Below, in pieces: positions 31,492 through 40,813 of a stretch of DNA of 64,000 nucleotides. The notes under the pieces are model-generated. The model saw nothing but the letters and a program-made list of their open reading frames with translations, had not been told where the DNA came from and made no database searches. The position numbers and the translations under genes were made by a program. Source of the DNA: CAVYXK01 sp963708245 (GTDB lineage Bacteria; Pseudomonadota; Alphaproteobacteria; Acetobacterales; Acetobacteraceae); contig OY970201.1 in assembly GCA_963708245.1 (NCBI GenBank), positions 1,178,001 through 1,242,000 on the forward strand. Reading direction: 5' to 3'. The stretch's first letter is position 1, and each line of letters begins with the position of its first letter.

Positions 31492-33318
31492 TCAGCGCAC
31501 TGCCAGCGCGATATCGTGGAACAGCTTGGCTGGCAGGCTGCCGCCGATCACGTCCTTCATCGGCGCACCATCGTCGTTGCCGAGCCAGACACCGATGATC
31601 TCCCCGTCGGTCCAGCCGATGAACCACGCATCACGCAAATCTTGTGTCGTGCCGGTCTTGCCGGCGACCGTACGGCCAGCGATCGCGGCGTCACGCCCGG
31701 TGCCCTCGGAGACGACCGCGCCCAGCATGCGCGCCATGTCGGACGCATCGTCGGGGTTGATGACCTGCTGCGGCGGGGTGATAGGCGCGGCGACGGTCCG
31801 GCCCTGGGCGGTGACGGCGGCGACCCCGAATGGCGTCACGCGGCGCCCGCCATTGAAGAACGGCGCATAAGCTGCAGCGAGTTCCAACAGCCCGACTTCG
31901 CCGGTACCGAGCGCGAGCGACGCGTTGTCCGGCAACTTGTCTTCGATGCCGCAGCGCGCAGCCACGGCGGCGACCGCACGTGGTCCGCCGGCTCGCAGCA
32001 ATAGCCGCACAGCGGCGGTGTTGATTGACTGTGCCAGTGCCTCCTCGACGGTGATCTGGCCCAGGAAGTGCGGTTCGAAATCGCGCGGGCTCCAGCCGCC
32101 AAGCCGGATCGGTGCATCCAAAACTGTATCGTCCGGTCCGATACCCTTCTGCAGCGCGGCGAGCCACACGAAGGGCTTGAACGCCGAGCCAGGTTGCCGG
32201 CGGGCCAGCGTGGCGCGGTTATACGAACCGTCCCGATAGTTTCGCCCACCCACCATCGCACGGACGGCGCCACTGGCCGCGTCCAGCGCGACCACTGCGC
32301 CCTGGGTTGCATGATGATCTGAGCCGGTGCCCGCCAACAGTGCAGCCAGCCGCAACTCGGCGGCCGATTGCAGCCTGGGATCGAGCGTGGTGCGCAGAGT
32401 TGCGTCCTCGTCGGGTGGCAGCATCTGCTCGGCCTGGCCCGCCGCCCAATCAGCGAACCAGCCGGCTTCCATCGGCGTGGCGGCGGGGAAGGCGATCTGC
32501 GCCGCCGCTGCTGTGGCCTGTGCTGCGGTGATGTCGCCGTTGGTAACCATCGCGGCCAGCACCTCCCGCGCACGGGCCGCCGCCGCACCGGGGTCCGCAC
32601 GCGGGTTGAAGCGCGACGGCGCGCGCGGCAGTCCGGCGATCACCGCGGCCTGCCACAGCGACAGGCGGCGCGCGGAGATGCCGAAATAGATTCTCGCCGC
32701 CGCGTCGATCCCCCAGGCGCCGGAGCCGAAATAGACTCGGTTCAGCCAGATCTCGAGAATCTGGCGCTTGCTGAAATGCTCTTCCAGCCAGAAGGTCAGC
32801 AGCAGCTCCTGCACCTTGCGACGAAAGGTGCGGGCGTTGGTCAGGAACAAATTCTTCGCCACCTGCTGGCTGATAGTCGAGCCGCCCTGCACGATCCGCA
32901 GACGAACGATGTCGGTTAAGGCAGCTCGCGCGATGCCGACAGGGTCGATGCCGGGTTCGTGCCAGAAGCGCCGGTCCTCGATCGCCACCACAGCTTCCGG
33001 CACGTAGGGGGGCAGATCAGTCAGATGCAACGGGTCGCCCATCACATCGCCGAAACTGGCAAAGACCCGGCCGGTGTCATCGCGCAACGTCAGGCTGGGG
33101 CGGCGGGCGGCGTCAAGCGCCGAGTCGGGGCGAGGCAGGTCGCGGGCGAACCACAGCAGCACCACCACCAGCGCGAGGCTGGTCCAGATCGTGACGATCA
33201 CCGCGGCGCGCAGCAGGCGGAACCGGCGGCGGCGTACCACCGGCGGCGGCGAAGGCTCCGGATAGGCGAAGCGCCCGCTGATTCGTGACTCGGGCGCGGT
33301 GACGGGTGCACGAGGCAT
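31492..33318 (-). CDS. Bifunctional class A penicillin-binding protein (PBP1A/1C type)
   Basis: 608 residues. A cytoplasmic tail is followed by one membrane anchor (VIVTIWTSLALVVVLLWFA). The glycosyltransferase domain has AIEDRRFWHEPGIDPVGIAR and GGSTISQQVAKNLFL, then RKVQELLLTFWLEEHFSKRQ. The transpeptidase domain has the SxxK motif in RQPGSAFKPFVW, SxN in QSINTAAV and KTG in VAGKTGTTQDLRDAW. It polymerises and cross-links peptidoglycan. It is shorter than typical PBP1A (~800) and lacks the large insert. It is divergent from the dehydrogenase gene, with about 100 bp between. Confidence 0.94.
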   Translation of the reverse strand: MPRAPVTAPESRISGRFAYPEPSPPPVVRRRRFRLLRAAVIVTIWTSLALVVVLLWFARDLPRPDSALDAARRPSLTLRDDTGRVFASFGDVMGDPLHLTDLPPYVPEAVVAIEDRRFWHEPGIDPVGIARAALTDIVRLRIVQGGSTISQQVAKNLFLTNARTFRRKVQELLLTFWLEEHFSKRQILEIWLNRVYFGSGAWGIDAAARIYFGISARRLSLWQAAVIAGLPRAPSRFNPRADPGAAAARAREVLAAMVTNGDITAAQATAAAAQIAFPAATPMEAGWFADWAAGQAEQMLPPDEDATLRTTLDPRLQSAAELRLAALLAGTGSDHHATQGAVVALDAASGAVRAMVGGRNYRDGSYNRATLARRQPGSAFKPFVWLAALQKGIGPDDTVLDAPIRLGGWSPRDFEPHFLGQITVEEALAQSINTAAVRLLLRAGGPRAVAAVAARCGIEDKLPDNASLALGTGEVGLLELAAAYAPFFNGGRRVTPFGVAAVTAQGRTVAAPITPPQQVINPDDASDMARMLGAVVSEGTGRDAAIAGRTVAGKTGTTQDLRDAWFIGWTDGEIIGVWLGNDDGAPMKDVIGGSLPAKLFHDIALAVR

Positions 33319-33418
33319 CTGCCGGGAGTGTTACGGGATGTGCCCCGTGTCGGGGAAGCACGGGTTGCGTCGTCGGGATGGCCTGCGCAAGCTCCGTCCC
33401 CGCAATGGAGGGTGCGCG

Positions 33419-34330
33419 ATGAAGGGCCTGTTCCTGGATGCGGTGGACGACCTGGCGGACATATTCCGGCGGGTGGTCCGGCCGGACGATCCGCCAATCG
33501 ATGTGCGCGAGCAGGAGGAGGTGCCGCCGGAGACACTGCCCGGGCTGTGTGCCGGCTATGATTTTTTGCTCGACGACCACACGAAGATGCCCACCGAAAC
33601 GATGCGGCGCTGCGCCGAACTCAAGCACATCATCTTTCTGGGGACCGGCGCGCGCAGCTACATGCACCCCGAGGAGCTGGCGGCGATCGGCATCACGGTG
33701 CACATCATCAGGGGCTATGGTGACACCGCAGTGGCCGAGCACACGATCGCGCTGATGTGGGCGGCCGTGCGCGGACTGGCGCAGATGGACCGCGAGATCC
33801 GCGCGGGTGGCTGGCCGCGCACGGAGGGACATCAGCTTACGGGCAAGACGATCGGGCTGGTCGGGTTCGGTGGTATCGCGGTGGAGGTGGCGCGGATCGC
33901 CGGGGGCGGAGGGATGCGGGTGCTGGCGTGGAACCGTACGCCGAAGACCGCGCCGGGGGTGGAGTTCGTCGATCTGGATACACTGTTGGCCGGGAGCGAT
34001 GTGCTGTCGGTGCACCTGCTGCTGACCGACGAGACGCGAGGATTCCTGAACGCGGCGCGGCTGACGAAGCTGCGCCCGGGCGCGATCCTGGTGAACACAG
34101 CGCGCGGTGCGCTGGTCGATGAGGCGGCGATGATCGAGGGATTGCGCAGCGGGCGGATCGCGCATGCCGCGCTGGATGTGTTCGAGACGGAGCCGCTGCC
34201 GGCTGGGCATGAGCTGACCCGGCTGGAGAACGTGACGCTGTCCGCGCACAGCGCCTTCCGCACGCCGGAAGCGAGCGAGGCGCTGCTGCGCCGCGCACTG
34301 GACATCGCGAAGCGGCTTGCCGCAGCCTGA
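33419..34330 (+). CDS. D-isomer-specific 2-hydroxyacid dehydrogenase
   Basis: 303 residues from ATG 33419 (GGAGGG 7 nt upstream). The NAD-binding motif is GLVGFGGIAVEVARIAGGGG. The catalytic Arg lies in LVNTARGALVDE, the Glu in LDVFETEPLPAGHE and the His in VTLSAHSAFRTPEAS. The family reduces 2-keto acids or oxidises D-2-hydroxyacids such as phosphoglycerate, glycerate or lactate; the substrate is not clear. It is monocistronic and ends 7 bp before the tRNA-Leu gene. Confidence 0.92.
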   Translation: MKGLFLDAVDDLADIFRRVVRPDDPPIDVREQEEVPPETLPGLCAGYDFLLDDHTKMPTETMRRCAELKHIIFLGTGARSYMHPEELAAIGITVHIIRGYGDTAVAEHTIALMWAAVRGLAQMDREIRAGGWPRTEGHQLTGKTIGLVGFGGIAVEVARIAGGGGMRVLAWNRTPKTAPGVEFVDLDTLLAGSDVLSVHLLLTDETRGFLNAARLTKLRPGAILVNTARGALVDEAAMIEGLRSGRIAHAALDVFETEPLPAGHELTRLENVTLSAHSAFRTPEASEALLRRALDIAKRLAAA

Positions 34331-34337
34331 CGTCCGG

Positions 34338-34418
<81 letters not shown>

Positions 34419-34680
34419 AGCCTTAGAGCAAGCGGAAAATTCAATGCTTCGTCGGAGAAAGATTTCACTTGCAAGGTGCCAAATCGCAGCGGGGACTCGC
34501 CGGGGACTCATCCTGCCTCACGACCCTTCTTCGTGCCCTGATTTCAGGCGGCGTGCAGCGTCTCGCGCACTGCAGCAAAATGCCGATTTCCGGCCCGCTA
34601 GCCGGGGAAATGGGCAATCCGGCCCATGGCGGGGGCGGCGCCGCCGGAAACTCTGCGCCTGGTGCTTGGTGGTTCGCCCT

Positions 34681-34704
34681 CATGCCCTTACATGTAAGGG
34701 CATG
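34681..34704. promoter_or_regulatory. 24-bp perfect palindrome overlapping the antitoxin start codon
   Basis: The halves CATGCCCTTACA and TGTAAGGGCATG are exact complements, and the last ATG is the antitoxin start. This is a strong candidate for the autoregulatory operator of the MazEF pair; bound antitoxin would also hide the start region. The 260 bp between it and the tRNA contain no clear gene. Confidence 0.8.
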
Positions 34705-34956
34705 GCCAAGACCAATGCAGAGCTTGTGCGGGCCCGGCGCCAGCAGTTGCGCGCCCAGGGTCTGCGCCCGGTGCAGCTCTGGCTGCCTGACACCCGCACA
34801 CCCGAATTTGCGGCACAGGTGGCGCACGACGTTTCCGTGCTGGCGAAGCTCGACCCCGCGGATGCGGCGACGGCGGACCCGTGGGAGCGAGCCGGCCTGG
34901 AAGGTTGGCCCGAGTGGGCCGGTCCTGATTTCAGCACCCCGGCGCGCGAGAGGTGA
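34702..34956 (+). CDS. MazE-family antitoxin (DUF3018)
   Basis: 84 residues. MAKTNAELVRARRQQLRAQG followed by LRPVQLWLPDTRTPEFAAQ is the DUF3018 antitoxin pattern, whose N-terminus binds DNA and whose C-terminus binds a MazF-type toxin. The start ATG is part of a 24-bp palindrome. Its stop overlaps the toxin start (GTGA). Confidence 0.9.
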   Translation: MAKTNAELVRARRQQLRAQGLRPVQLWLPDTRTPEFAAQVAHDVSVLAKLDPADAATADPWERAGLEGWPEWAGPDFSTPARER

Positions 34957-35279
34957 AACGTGGCGCCGTCGTCGTGGTGGCCCTGCCTGGGGATACCGGC
35001 AAGCCACGTCCGGCGGTCGTTCTTCGGGCTGATCAATTCGCCGCACACAATCGCATTGCGGTGGTGCCGCTGACGAGCGAGCTACACGCACTACCAACGC
35101 TGCGCGTCGATCTTGCGCCCTCGCCTAACAACGGCTTGCGCATCGCATGTCAGGCGATGATCGATCGCCTGACAAACGTTGCGGTCGGTCGTATCCGACA
35201 AACGATCGGCCAGCTCGTGGACGCCGATTTACAGGCGATAGCGCGTGCCGTGGCGGTATATCTGGGGTTCGCGGATTGA
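34953..35279 (+). CDS. MazF/PemK-family endoribonuclease toxin
   Basis: 108 residues starting at GTG 34953, which overlaps the antitoxin stop. MazF marks are KRGAVVVVALPGDTGKPRPAV, VVPLTSELHALPTLRVDL and CQAMIDRLTNVAVGRI. The enzyme cleaves mRNA at short sequences when free of antitoxin. It is complete and intact in the conserved PRPAV and T-S positions. With the tRNA-Leu upstream it forms a small accessory patch. Confidence 0.92.
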   Translation: MKRGAVVVVALPGDTGKPRPAVVLRADQFAAHNRIAVVPLTSELHALPTLRVDLAPSPNNGLRIACQAMIDRLTNVAVGRIRQTIGQLVDADLQAIARAVAVYLGFAD

Positions 35280-35704
35280 CTAATAATTACATGAGCTAAG
35301 ATCCCATGCCGAAGCCCGTCCAGTGACCTCGGATGCCGGCTCACTCGATCTCACGTTCGACATGCCGATGCCCGCGCTGCGATTGTTGCTGCTGGCGCCT
35401 GATCACGGCGCGGCGATCCCGGCGCCCCGCGACTTGTGCTGTGAGCGCTACCGTGGTCTCAACGGTAGCGATGATGCGGTGCTGTTTGGGAACCGACCGG
35501 CAGTCGCGCGTTGCGGAGCTACGAGATCGCGTGCTCTCCGAATCCCGATGGTCCCTACGAAACCCTCAACACGGCCGACCTCCTCAGCGCTTGCTTCCTG
35601 CATGCCCGCCCGCAAACTGCGGCGCATACGCCCGGCACTACCGGGTCGGGCGATCGACGTGTGGGGTCGCGCGGGGACTGGTCGGAGTCTCTAGGTCCCT
35701 AGGT
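35280..35704. other. Gap with possible decayed coding sequence
   Basis: 425 bp without a convincing gene. The plus strand shows pieces that look like protein in different frames, such as DLTFDMPMPALRLLLLAPDHG near 35345-35410 and SYEIACSPNPDGPYETLN near 35515-35570, so an old frameshifted gene is possible. An 8-bp hairpin CGCTACCG/CGGTAGCG lies at about 35447-35471. CTAGG repeats occur just beyond the thrE stop. Confidence 0.35.
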
Positions 35705-36979
35705 CTAGGCTCCTGCTCGACCGGCTGGCACGAATCGTGAAACCGGCCAGGCAATATTCGGCCAGAAATGGTCGATGCACATCTTGGGGACAATCAGTCC
35801 AAACGTCATCGCCATGACAATAATGGCGGCCGTGCTTCCATCTGCAATCGTACCCAACAGCACGTCGGGCGATGCCTTCTCGCCAAGCGAGGTCAGGGCA
35901 ACGAAGCCGCCCGCCATGCGGAACAGATACACTCCGGGAATCAGCGACACGACTGACGCAAAGGCGACAGCCGCAAAAGGCAGCCGCAAGTGATTCGCGA
36001 TCGGCGTCATCACCGTTCCGACCAATAGACAAGCGACAAGCGCGCCGGTCTGCGCGCTGGCGCCCGCCATCGAGATGATGACCCAGCGCGCGGCGTGAGC
36101 GACCATGCCGATCAGCACGGGGATCGGCAGCGTCCGCCATGGCATAGAGAAGAACGTGCCGTACGCTGCGACAGCGACGCCGGCGGCAATCACGTCGTAC
36201 CCAAGCGGTACCGGCGATGACACCTCGAAGACCGGCAGGCTTACGCCGCCGAGTGAAAGCCCCACCAACAGTCCCGTACAGATCATGACGATGATCATGC
36301 TGGCATAGATCAGGCGTGACGCTCCCAGCGCGACATGCGTTCGAACGAGATCGAGGGTACCGTTCAATATATGCGGGCCGGGCACCAGCACCATGCACGG
36401 GCAGACCGCAACGAGGCGTAGCACGGAGCTGACGTGCAGGCGCGCAGCCACCGCACCGACAGTACCGGCGAGCAACGCCGCGCAAAACGGCTGCACGAAC
36501 GGATTGCGACTGATCCCGGCGAGCCATCGGCGGACCCAGGCACCGGTGCCGGCACTGAACGCAATCAGAATCAGACTGAGCAGATGAGCCGCGCCGAAGA
36601 TAACACCGAGAGCGGCAGCTCCGGCCGCGGCCAGCGATGCAAAGCGTGCCAGCGAAACCGGGGGATGACGCGAAACGGCATCGAGCGCCGACCGCGCCTC
36701 GGCGGCATCGATACGGCCGTCGCACAGCTCATCGATCACGCCGACCGTGGCCGCGACCTTGCTCATATCCACACCGGTGGGCTCCACGGTGACAACCTCG
36801 TTGGGGAAGCCGGTGTCATCGGCAATGCCAATGAGCAGTTCGCCCCAACGCGGCACCACGGTGGCGCGAAAGCCCAGCGCGGCGGCAAGCCGCTCTACGT
36901 CCGATACGGTTCGTTGGGTGGTCTGCCCGTTCGCGAACAGCAGTTCAGCGCCGGTCGATATCAGAGCGAGATCATCCAT
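35705..36979 (-). CDS. ThrE-family threonine/serine exporter-like protein
   Basis: 424 residues. The soluble N-terminal part has LLFANGQTTQRTVSDVERLA, as in ThrE-type proteins, followed by about ten membrane segments in two halves. These correspond to the ThrE (DUF1212) and ThrB-like second half fused in one chain. ACPCMVLVPG-type motif (VAVCPCMVLVPGPHILNG) lies in the first membrane half. It probably exports threonine, serine or related small solutes. It is only 22 bp after the small cox-cluster ORF and on the same strand, occupying the place where ctaG and the subunit III gene are usually found. Confidence 0.85.
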   Translation of the reverse strand: MDDLALISTGAELLFANGQTTQRTVSDVERLAAALGFRATVVPRWGELLIGIADDTGFPNEVVTVEPTGVDMSKVAATVGVIDELCDGRIDAAEARSALDAVSRHPPVSLARFASLAAAGAAALGVIFGAAHLLSLILIAFSAGTGAWVRRWLAGISRNPFVQPFCAALLAGTVGAVAARLHVSSVLRLVAVCPCMVLVPGPHILNGTLDLVRTHVALGASRLIYASMIIVMICTGLLVGLSLGGVSLPVFEVSSPVPLGYDVIAAGVAVAAYGTFFSMPWRTLPIPVLIGMVAHAARWVIISMAGASAQTGALVACLLVGTVMTPIANHLRLPFAAVAFASVVSLIPGVYLFRMAGGFVALTSLGEKASPDVLLGTIADGSTAAIIVMAMTFGLIVPKMCIDHFWPNIAWPVSRFVPAGRAGA

Positions 36980-37001
36980 CGTGCTAAAATCCCGCCAACC
37001 G

Positions 37002-37130
37002 TCAGGACTTTGTCATCTTCACGATGGTGATCGCATAGAAAAGTGCACTCAGCGCCAGCAGCACAATCAGCAGCGCCCAGTTGCGAACGCGCCGGCGACG
37101 CCGATCCTCCTCTTCAGGATCGATCGCCAT
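37002..37130 (-). CDS. Small single-pass membrane protein of the cytochrome oxidase cluster
   Basis: 42 residues: an acidic/basic start (MAIDPEEEDRRRRRVRNW), one membrane helix (ALLIVLLALSALFYAITIV) and a lysine tail (KMTKS). It starts 4 bp after the ctaB stop. Short proteins of this build sit between ctaB and ctaG in many alphaproteobacterial cox operons (CoxF-like). It may help assemble the oxidase; a role is inferred from position only. It is too short for many gene callers. Confidence 0.75.
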   Translation of the reverse strand: MAIDPEEEDRRRRRVRNWALLIVLLALSALFYAITIVKMTKS

Positions 37131-37134
37131 CTGC

Positions 37135-38103
37135 TCACCCGGTCAGCCGATCGACCGCCAGCGCCGCGAACAGCACGAAGAGATAGGCGATGGAGTAGCG
37201 GAACGCCGCCTTCGCCGGCGCATCGCGTGTCAGGCTGATCCCGCCCGCATCCTGCCGGTCGCGCAGCACCCGCCAGGCACTCGCCAGGAACCCCGCACCC
37301 AGCACCAAAGCCGCGCCGCCATACACCGGACCGGTAAATCCGATCGCCCAGGGCAAAAACGAGATCGGCACCAGCAACAGCGTATAAAGCGCGATCTGCC
37401 GGCGCGTCTGTCTGGCACCCGCTACGACCGGCAGCATGGGCACGCCGGCCCGCGCGTAGTCGCTGTTGGAAAACAGCGCCAGCGACCAGAAATGCGGCGG
37501 TGTCCAGAAGAACACGATGGCGAACAGCACGACTGGCAGGAGTGAAACCGAGCCGGTGACCGCGGCCCAGCCGATCAGCGGCGGGAACGCACCGGCCGCG
37601 CCGCCGATAACGATGTTCTGCGGCGTCCGCCGCTTCAGCCACACCGTGTAGACGAACACATAGAAGAAGATGGAAAGCGCCAGCACGCTCGCCGCCACGG
37701 CGTTGGTGGCCAGGAACATTAGCAGGACGGAGAACACGGCGAGCGTCACGCCGTAGGCCAAAGCAGAGTCTGCCGGCATCCGTCCGGCCGGGATCGGCCG
37801 GTTGCGGGTACGGCGCATGAGCGCGTCGATGTCGCGCTCGTACCACATGTTGATAGCGCCGCAGGCGCCGGCACCGACCGCGATGCACAGCACCGCCGTG
37901 AAACCGAGGACCGGGTGCAGATGTCCAGGCGCGATCAGCAGCCCGATCAAGCCGGTGAACACGACGAGCGACATGACGCGCGGCTTGAGCAGCGCGATCC
38001 AGTCGCTGAGCTCCGTCTCAAGCGGCAGGGCTTGCGCGCGCAGCAGGGGAGATTGCTCACTCCTGCTATCGGCAACGCCTCTTGTATCGGCCGCGCCGCT
38101 CAT
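37135..38103 (-). CDS. ctaB: Protoheme IX farnesyltransferase (heme O synthase)
   Basis: 322 residues, polytopic UbiA-family prenyltransferase. The Asp-rich motif is in CGAINMWYERDIDALMRRT, followed by RNRPIPAGRM; the second polar motif is near WTPPHFWSLALFSNSDYA. It farnesylates heme B to heme O, the precursor of heme A for the oxidase encoded upstream. The start is ATG 38103, 7 bp after the ctaD stop, so it is co-transcribed. Confidence 0.96.
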   Translation of the reverse strand: MSGAADTRGVADSRSEQSPLLRAQALPLETELSDWIALLKPRVMSLVVFTGLIGLLIAPGHLHPVLGFTAVLCIAVGAGACGAINMWYERDIDALMRRTRNRPIPAGRMPADSALAYGVTLAVFSVLLMFLATNAVAASVLALSIFFYVFVYTVWLKRRTPQNIVIGGAAGAFPPLIGWAAVTGSVSLLPVVLFAIVFFWTPPHFWSLALFSNSDYARAGVPMLPVVAGARQTRRQIALYTLLLVPISFLPWAIGFTGPVYGGAALVLGAGFLASAWRVLRDRQDAGGISLTRDAPAKAAFRYSIAYLFVLFAALAVDRLTG

Positions 38104-38110
38104 GTCCGGA

Positions 38111-39703
38111 TCAGCGGATCAGCGGCAGCTCGGCGTACGTGTGGAACGGCGGTGGCGACGGCTGCTGCCATTCCAGCGTGGTCGCCCCCTCGCCCCAGTA
38201 ATTCGCCGGTACCGGCTCCTTCGAGGTGAAGGTGCGATAGAGCACGTAGAAGAACACCAGGTAACCGATCCCCGAAATATACGCGCCGATCGAGGAGACG
38301 AAGTTCCACCCGGCAAATGCCTCCGGAAAGTCCGGGTAACGCCGTGGCATGCCGGCGGCGCCCAGGAAATGCTGCGGGAAGAACGTCAGGTTCACGCCAA
38401 TGAACATCACCCAGAAATGCACCTTGCCCCAGAACTCCGGGTACTGATGCCCGGACATTTTGCCGATCCAGAAATAGAAGCCGGCAAAGATGCCGAACAC
38501 GGCACCAAGCGACAGCACGTAGTGAAAATGCGCTACCACGTAATAGGTATTGTGCAGGATCTGGTCGATCCCGGCATTGGCCAGAACCACGCCGGTCACA
38601 CCGCCCACGGTGAAGACGAAGATGAAGCCGATCGCCCACAGCATCGGTGTCGCGAACTCGATCGAGCCGTCCCACATGGTGGCGATCCAGGAGAAGACCT
38701 TGATGCCGGTCGGCACCGCGATCACCATCGTCGCCGCCATGAAATACGCCCGTGCATCCACATCGATGCCGGAAACGAACATGTGGTGCGCCCAGACCAC
38801 GAAGCCGATCACGCCGATCGCGACCATGGCATAGGCCATGCCGAGGTAGCCGAACACTGGCTTGCGGCTGAAGGTCGATACCACGTGGCTGATGATGCCG
38901 AAGGCCGGCACGATCATGATATAGACCTCGGGATGGCCGAAGAACCAGAACAGGTTCTGGAACAGCACCGGATCGCCGCCGCCCGCCGGATCGAAGAACG
39001 CTGTGCCGAAATTACGGTCGCAGATCAGCATGGTCACCGCGCCGGCCAGCACTGGGATAGACAGCAGCAGCAGGAAGGCCGTTACCAGTATCGACCAGAC
39101 GAACAGCGGCATTTTGTGCAGCGTCATTCCGGGGGCACGCATGTTAAAGATCGTGGTGATGAAGTTGATCGCGCCGAGCAAGGAGCTGATGCCGGCCAGG
39201 TGCAGCGCGAATAGGGTGAAGTCCATGCCCGGACCGGGCTCGTACTGCGACAGCGAGAGCGGCGGATACAGCGTCCAGCCGGTGCCGGATTCGTGCATCA
39301 GCAACCCGGTGACGATCAGGCAATAGGCCGGCGGCAGCAACCAGAAGCTGATGTTGTTGAGCCTTGGGAACGCCATGTCCGGCGCCCCTATCATCAGGGG
39401 GACAAACCAGTTTCCAAAGCCGCCGATCAACGCCGGCATCACCGCAAAGAAAATCATCAGCAGCCCGTGAGCCGTTACAATCGTGTTCCACTCCTGCCCG
39501 GTGTCGATCAGCGTGTTGTGCGGCACGTTGAGCTGCGCGCGCATGATCTCCGACAGGATCGCCCCGGTGGTGCCGCCGATCAGCGCGAACGTCAAATAGA
39601 GCGTCCCGATGTCCTTGTGATTCGTGCTGCACAGCCAGCGCACGAAGAATCCCGGATAGTGGCCGTGGCCTTCATGGGTGTCATCATGAGTGGTAACCGA
39701 CAT
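38111..39703 (-). CDS. ctaD: Cytochrome c oxidase subunit I (aa3 type)
   Basis: 530 residues, about 12 membrane helices. It carries the heme a/a3 and CuB ligands: GLLMIFFAVMPALIGGFGNW, then the active-site helix FGHPEVYIMIVPAFGIIS with the cross-linked His-Tyr, and the His pair in VVWAHHMFVSG. The heme ligands are near VVAHFHYVLSLGAVF. The D-channel NxxxxxxN region (GNWFVPLMIGAPDMAFPRLNN as two parts) is present, consistent with an A-type proton pump. It lies 22 bp after subunit II. Confidence 0.98.
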   Translation of the reverse strand: MSVTTHDDTHEGHGHYPGFFVRWLCSTNHKDIGTLYLTFALIGGTTGAILSEIMRAQLNVPHNTLIDTGQEWNTIVTAHGLLMIFFAVMPALIGGFGNWFVPLMIGAPDMAFPRLNNISFWLLPPAYCLIVTGLLMHESGTGWTLYPPLSLSQYEPGPGMDFTLFALHLAGISSLLGAINFITTIFNMRAPGMTLHKMPLFVWSILVTAFLLLLSIPVLAGAVTMLICDRNFGTAFFDPAGGGDPVLFQNLFWFFGHPEVYIMIVPAFGIISHVVSTFSRKPVFGYLGMAYAMVAIGVIGFVVWAHHMFVSGIDVDARAYFMAATMVIAVPTGIKVFSWIATMWDGSIEFATPMLWAIGFIFVFTVGGVTGVVLANAGIDQILHNTYYVVAHFHYVLSLGAVFGIFAGFYFWIGKMSGHQYPEFWGKVHFWVMFIGVNLTFFPQHFLGAAGMPRRYPDFPEAFAGWNFVSSIGAYISGIGYLVFFYVLYRTFTSKEPVPANYWGEGATTLEWQQPSPPPFHTYAELPLIR

Positions 39704-39725
39704 CTTGGTCTCCTTCAGACCGCGG

Positions 39726-40694
39726 TCAGCGCGTCTGGTCTTTGTAAGTCGTGGCAGCGATCTCCGTGCCCGCCTGGACAGTCCCCTTCACCGTCCCTTG
39801 CGCGGTCTGGGTCGGGGCCGGAGCGACCGGCGCGGCATCGGCGGCGAACTGCTTCTGCGCCTGCACCACCCACGCCTGGAACTGCGCATCCGGCAGCGCC
39901 ACCACGTCGATCGGCATACGGCTGTGATTGGTGCCGCAGATCTGGTTGCATTGGCCATAGTAGCGGCCTGGCTCCGTGATGCGCACCCAGGTCTCGATCG
40001 TCCGACCGGGAATTGCATAGCGCTGCACGCCCAGCGAGGGGATGAAGAAACTGTGGATCACGTCGCCGCTGGTCTCCAGAATGCGGATGTTTTTGCCGAC
40101 CGGCAGCACCAGCGGATTATCCGCGGTCAACAGCCGCATATCACGGGGTTTTAGCTTGTCGTCCGGAACGATGTTGCTCATGAAATCGAGGTTCTTCTGG
40201 TCGGGATAGGTGTATTCCCAATACCACTGATGCCCGGTCACCTTGATGGTCATGTCCGGGTCGTAGGTGCGATCCACGTAATACACCAGCCGGAACGAGG
40301 GGATCGCGATCAGTACCAGGATCAGCACCGGCACCACGGTCCAGGTGACCTCGATCACGGTGTTGTGGGTGGTCTGCGTCGGCACCGGATGGCGCTTGGC
40401 ATTATAGCGCACGATCACCCAAAGCAACAGCCCGCCGACGAAGGCGGTGATGATGCAGATGATGACCAGCACGAGGTGATTGAGACTGATCATGTCGAGC
40501 TTGACCGGGCTGTACCCCGGTTGCAGCACCATCTGCCAGTCGTGCGGCGCGCCCAGCACCGGCAGATTGGCGCCAGGCCCTGCCGGCGCCGTGGCCTGCT
40601 GACCGTGGGCCAGTGCCGGCGCGGCCATGAGTAAAGCCGTCGCGGCGAGCAGCCGCCGAACGCTCTGGGTCGGCCAATTCATTTCCGATTGCAT
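39726..40694 (-). CDS. ctaC: Cytochrome c oxidase subunit II
   Basis: About 322 residues. A signal peptide (RRLLAATALLMAAPALA) and two membrane helices are followed by the periplasmic CuA domain with CNQICGTNHSRMPI, which holds both Cys, the His and the Met ligands, and HQWYWEYTYPD for electron entry from cytochrome c. The frame opens at TTG 40730; ATG 40694 and ATG 40682 are better starts and I cannot decide between them. A Pro/Thr/Ala-rich tail follows the CuA domain. First gene of the minus-strand cox cluster. Confidence 0.96.
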   Translation of the reverse strand: MQSEMNWPTQSVRRLLAATALLMAAPALAHGQQATAPAGPGANLPVLGAPHDWQMVLQPGYSPVKLDMISLNHLVLVIICIITAFVGGLLLWVIVRYNAKRHPVPTQTTHNTVIEVTWTVVPVLILVLIAIPSFRLVYYVDRTYDPDMTIKVTGHQWYWEYTYPDQKNLDFMSNIVPDDKLKPRDMRLLTADNPLVLPVGKNIRILETSGDVIHSFFIPSLGVQRYAIPGRTIETWVRITEPGRYYGQCNQICGTNHSRMPIDVVALPDAQFQAWVVQAQKQFAADAAPVAPAPTQTAQGTVKGTVQAGTEIAATTYKDQTR

Positions 40695-40813
40695 TCCCCG
40701 CTTCGAGTCCCCTGGCGCCATCACGTGCAACCGCCCGTCGATGCACTCTGCGCCTAGCGGAGCCGTCGCGCCAGATCAAGCCGTGGCGAGGGCGTCGGCG
40801 AATGAGGGAATTG

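Noticed and set aside
34419..34680. Phage attachment site or integrase remnant after tRNA-Leu
   Set aside because: No second copy of the tRNA 3' end and no integrase-like sequence were found in the window, so an att site is not annotated.
37802..39214. 470-residue plus-strand open frame
   Set aside because: Antisense to ctaB and ctaD; extremely His/Arg/Asp-rich.
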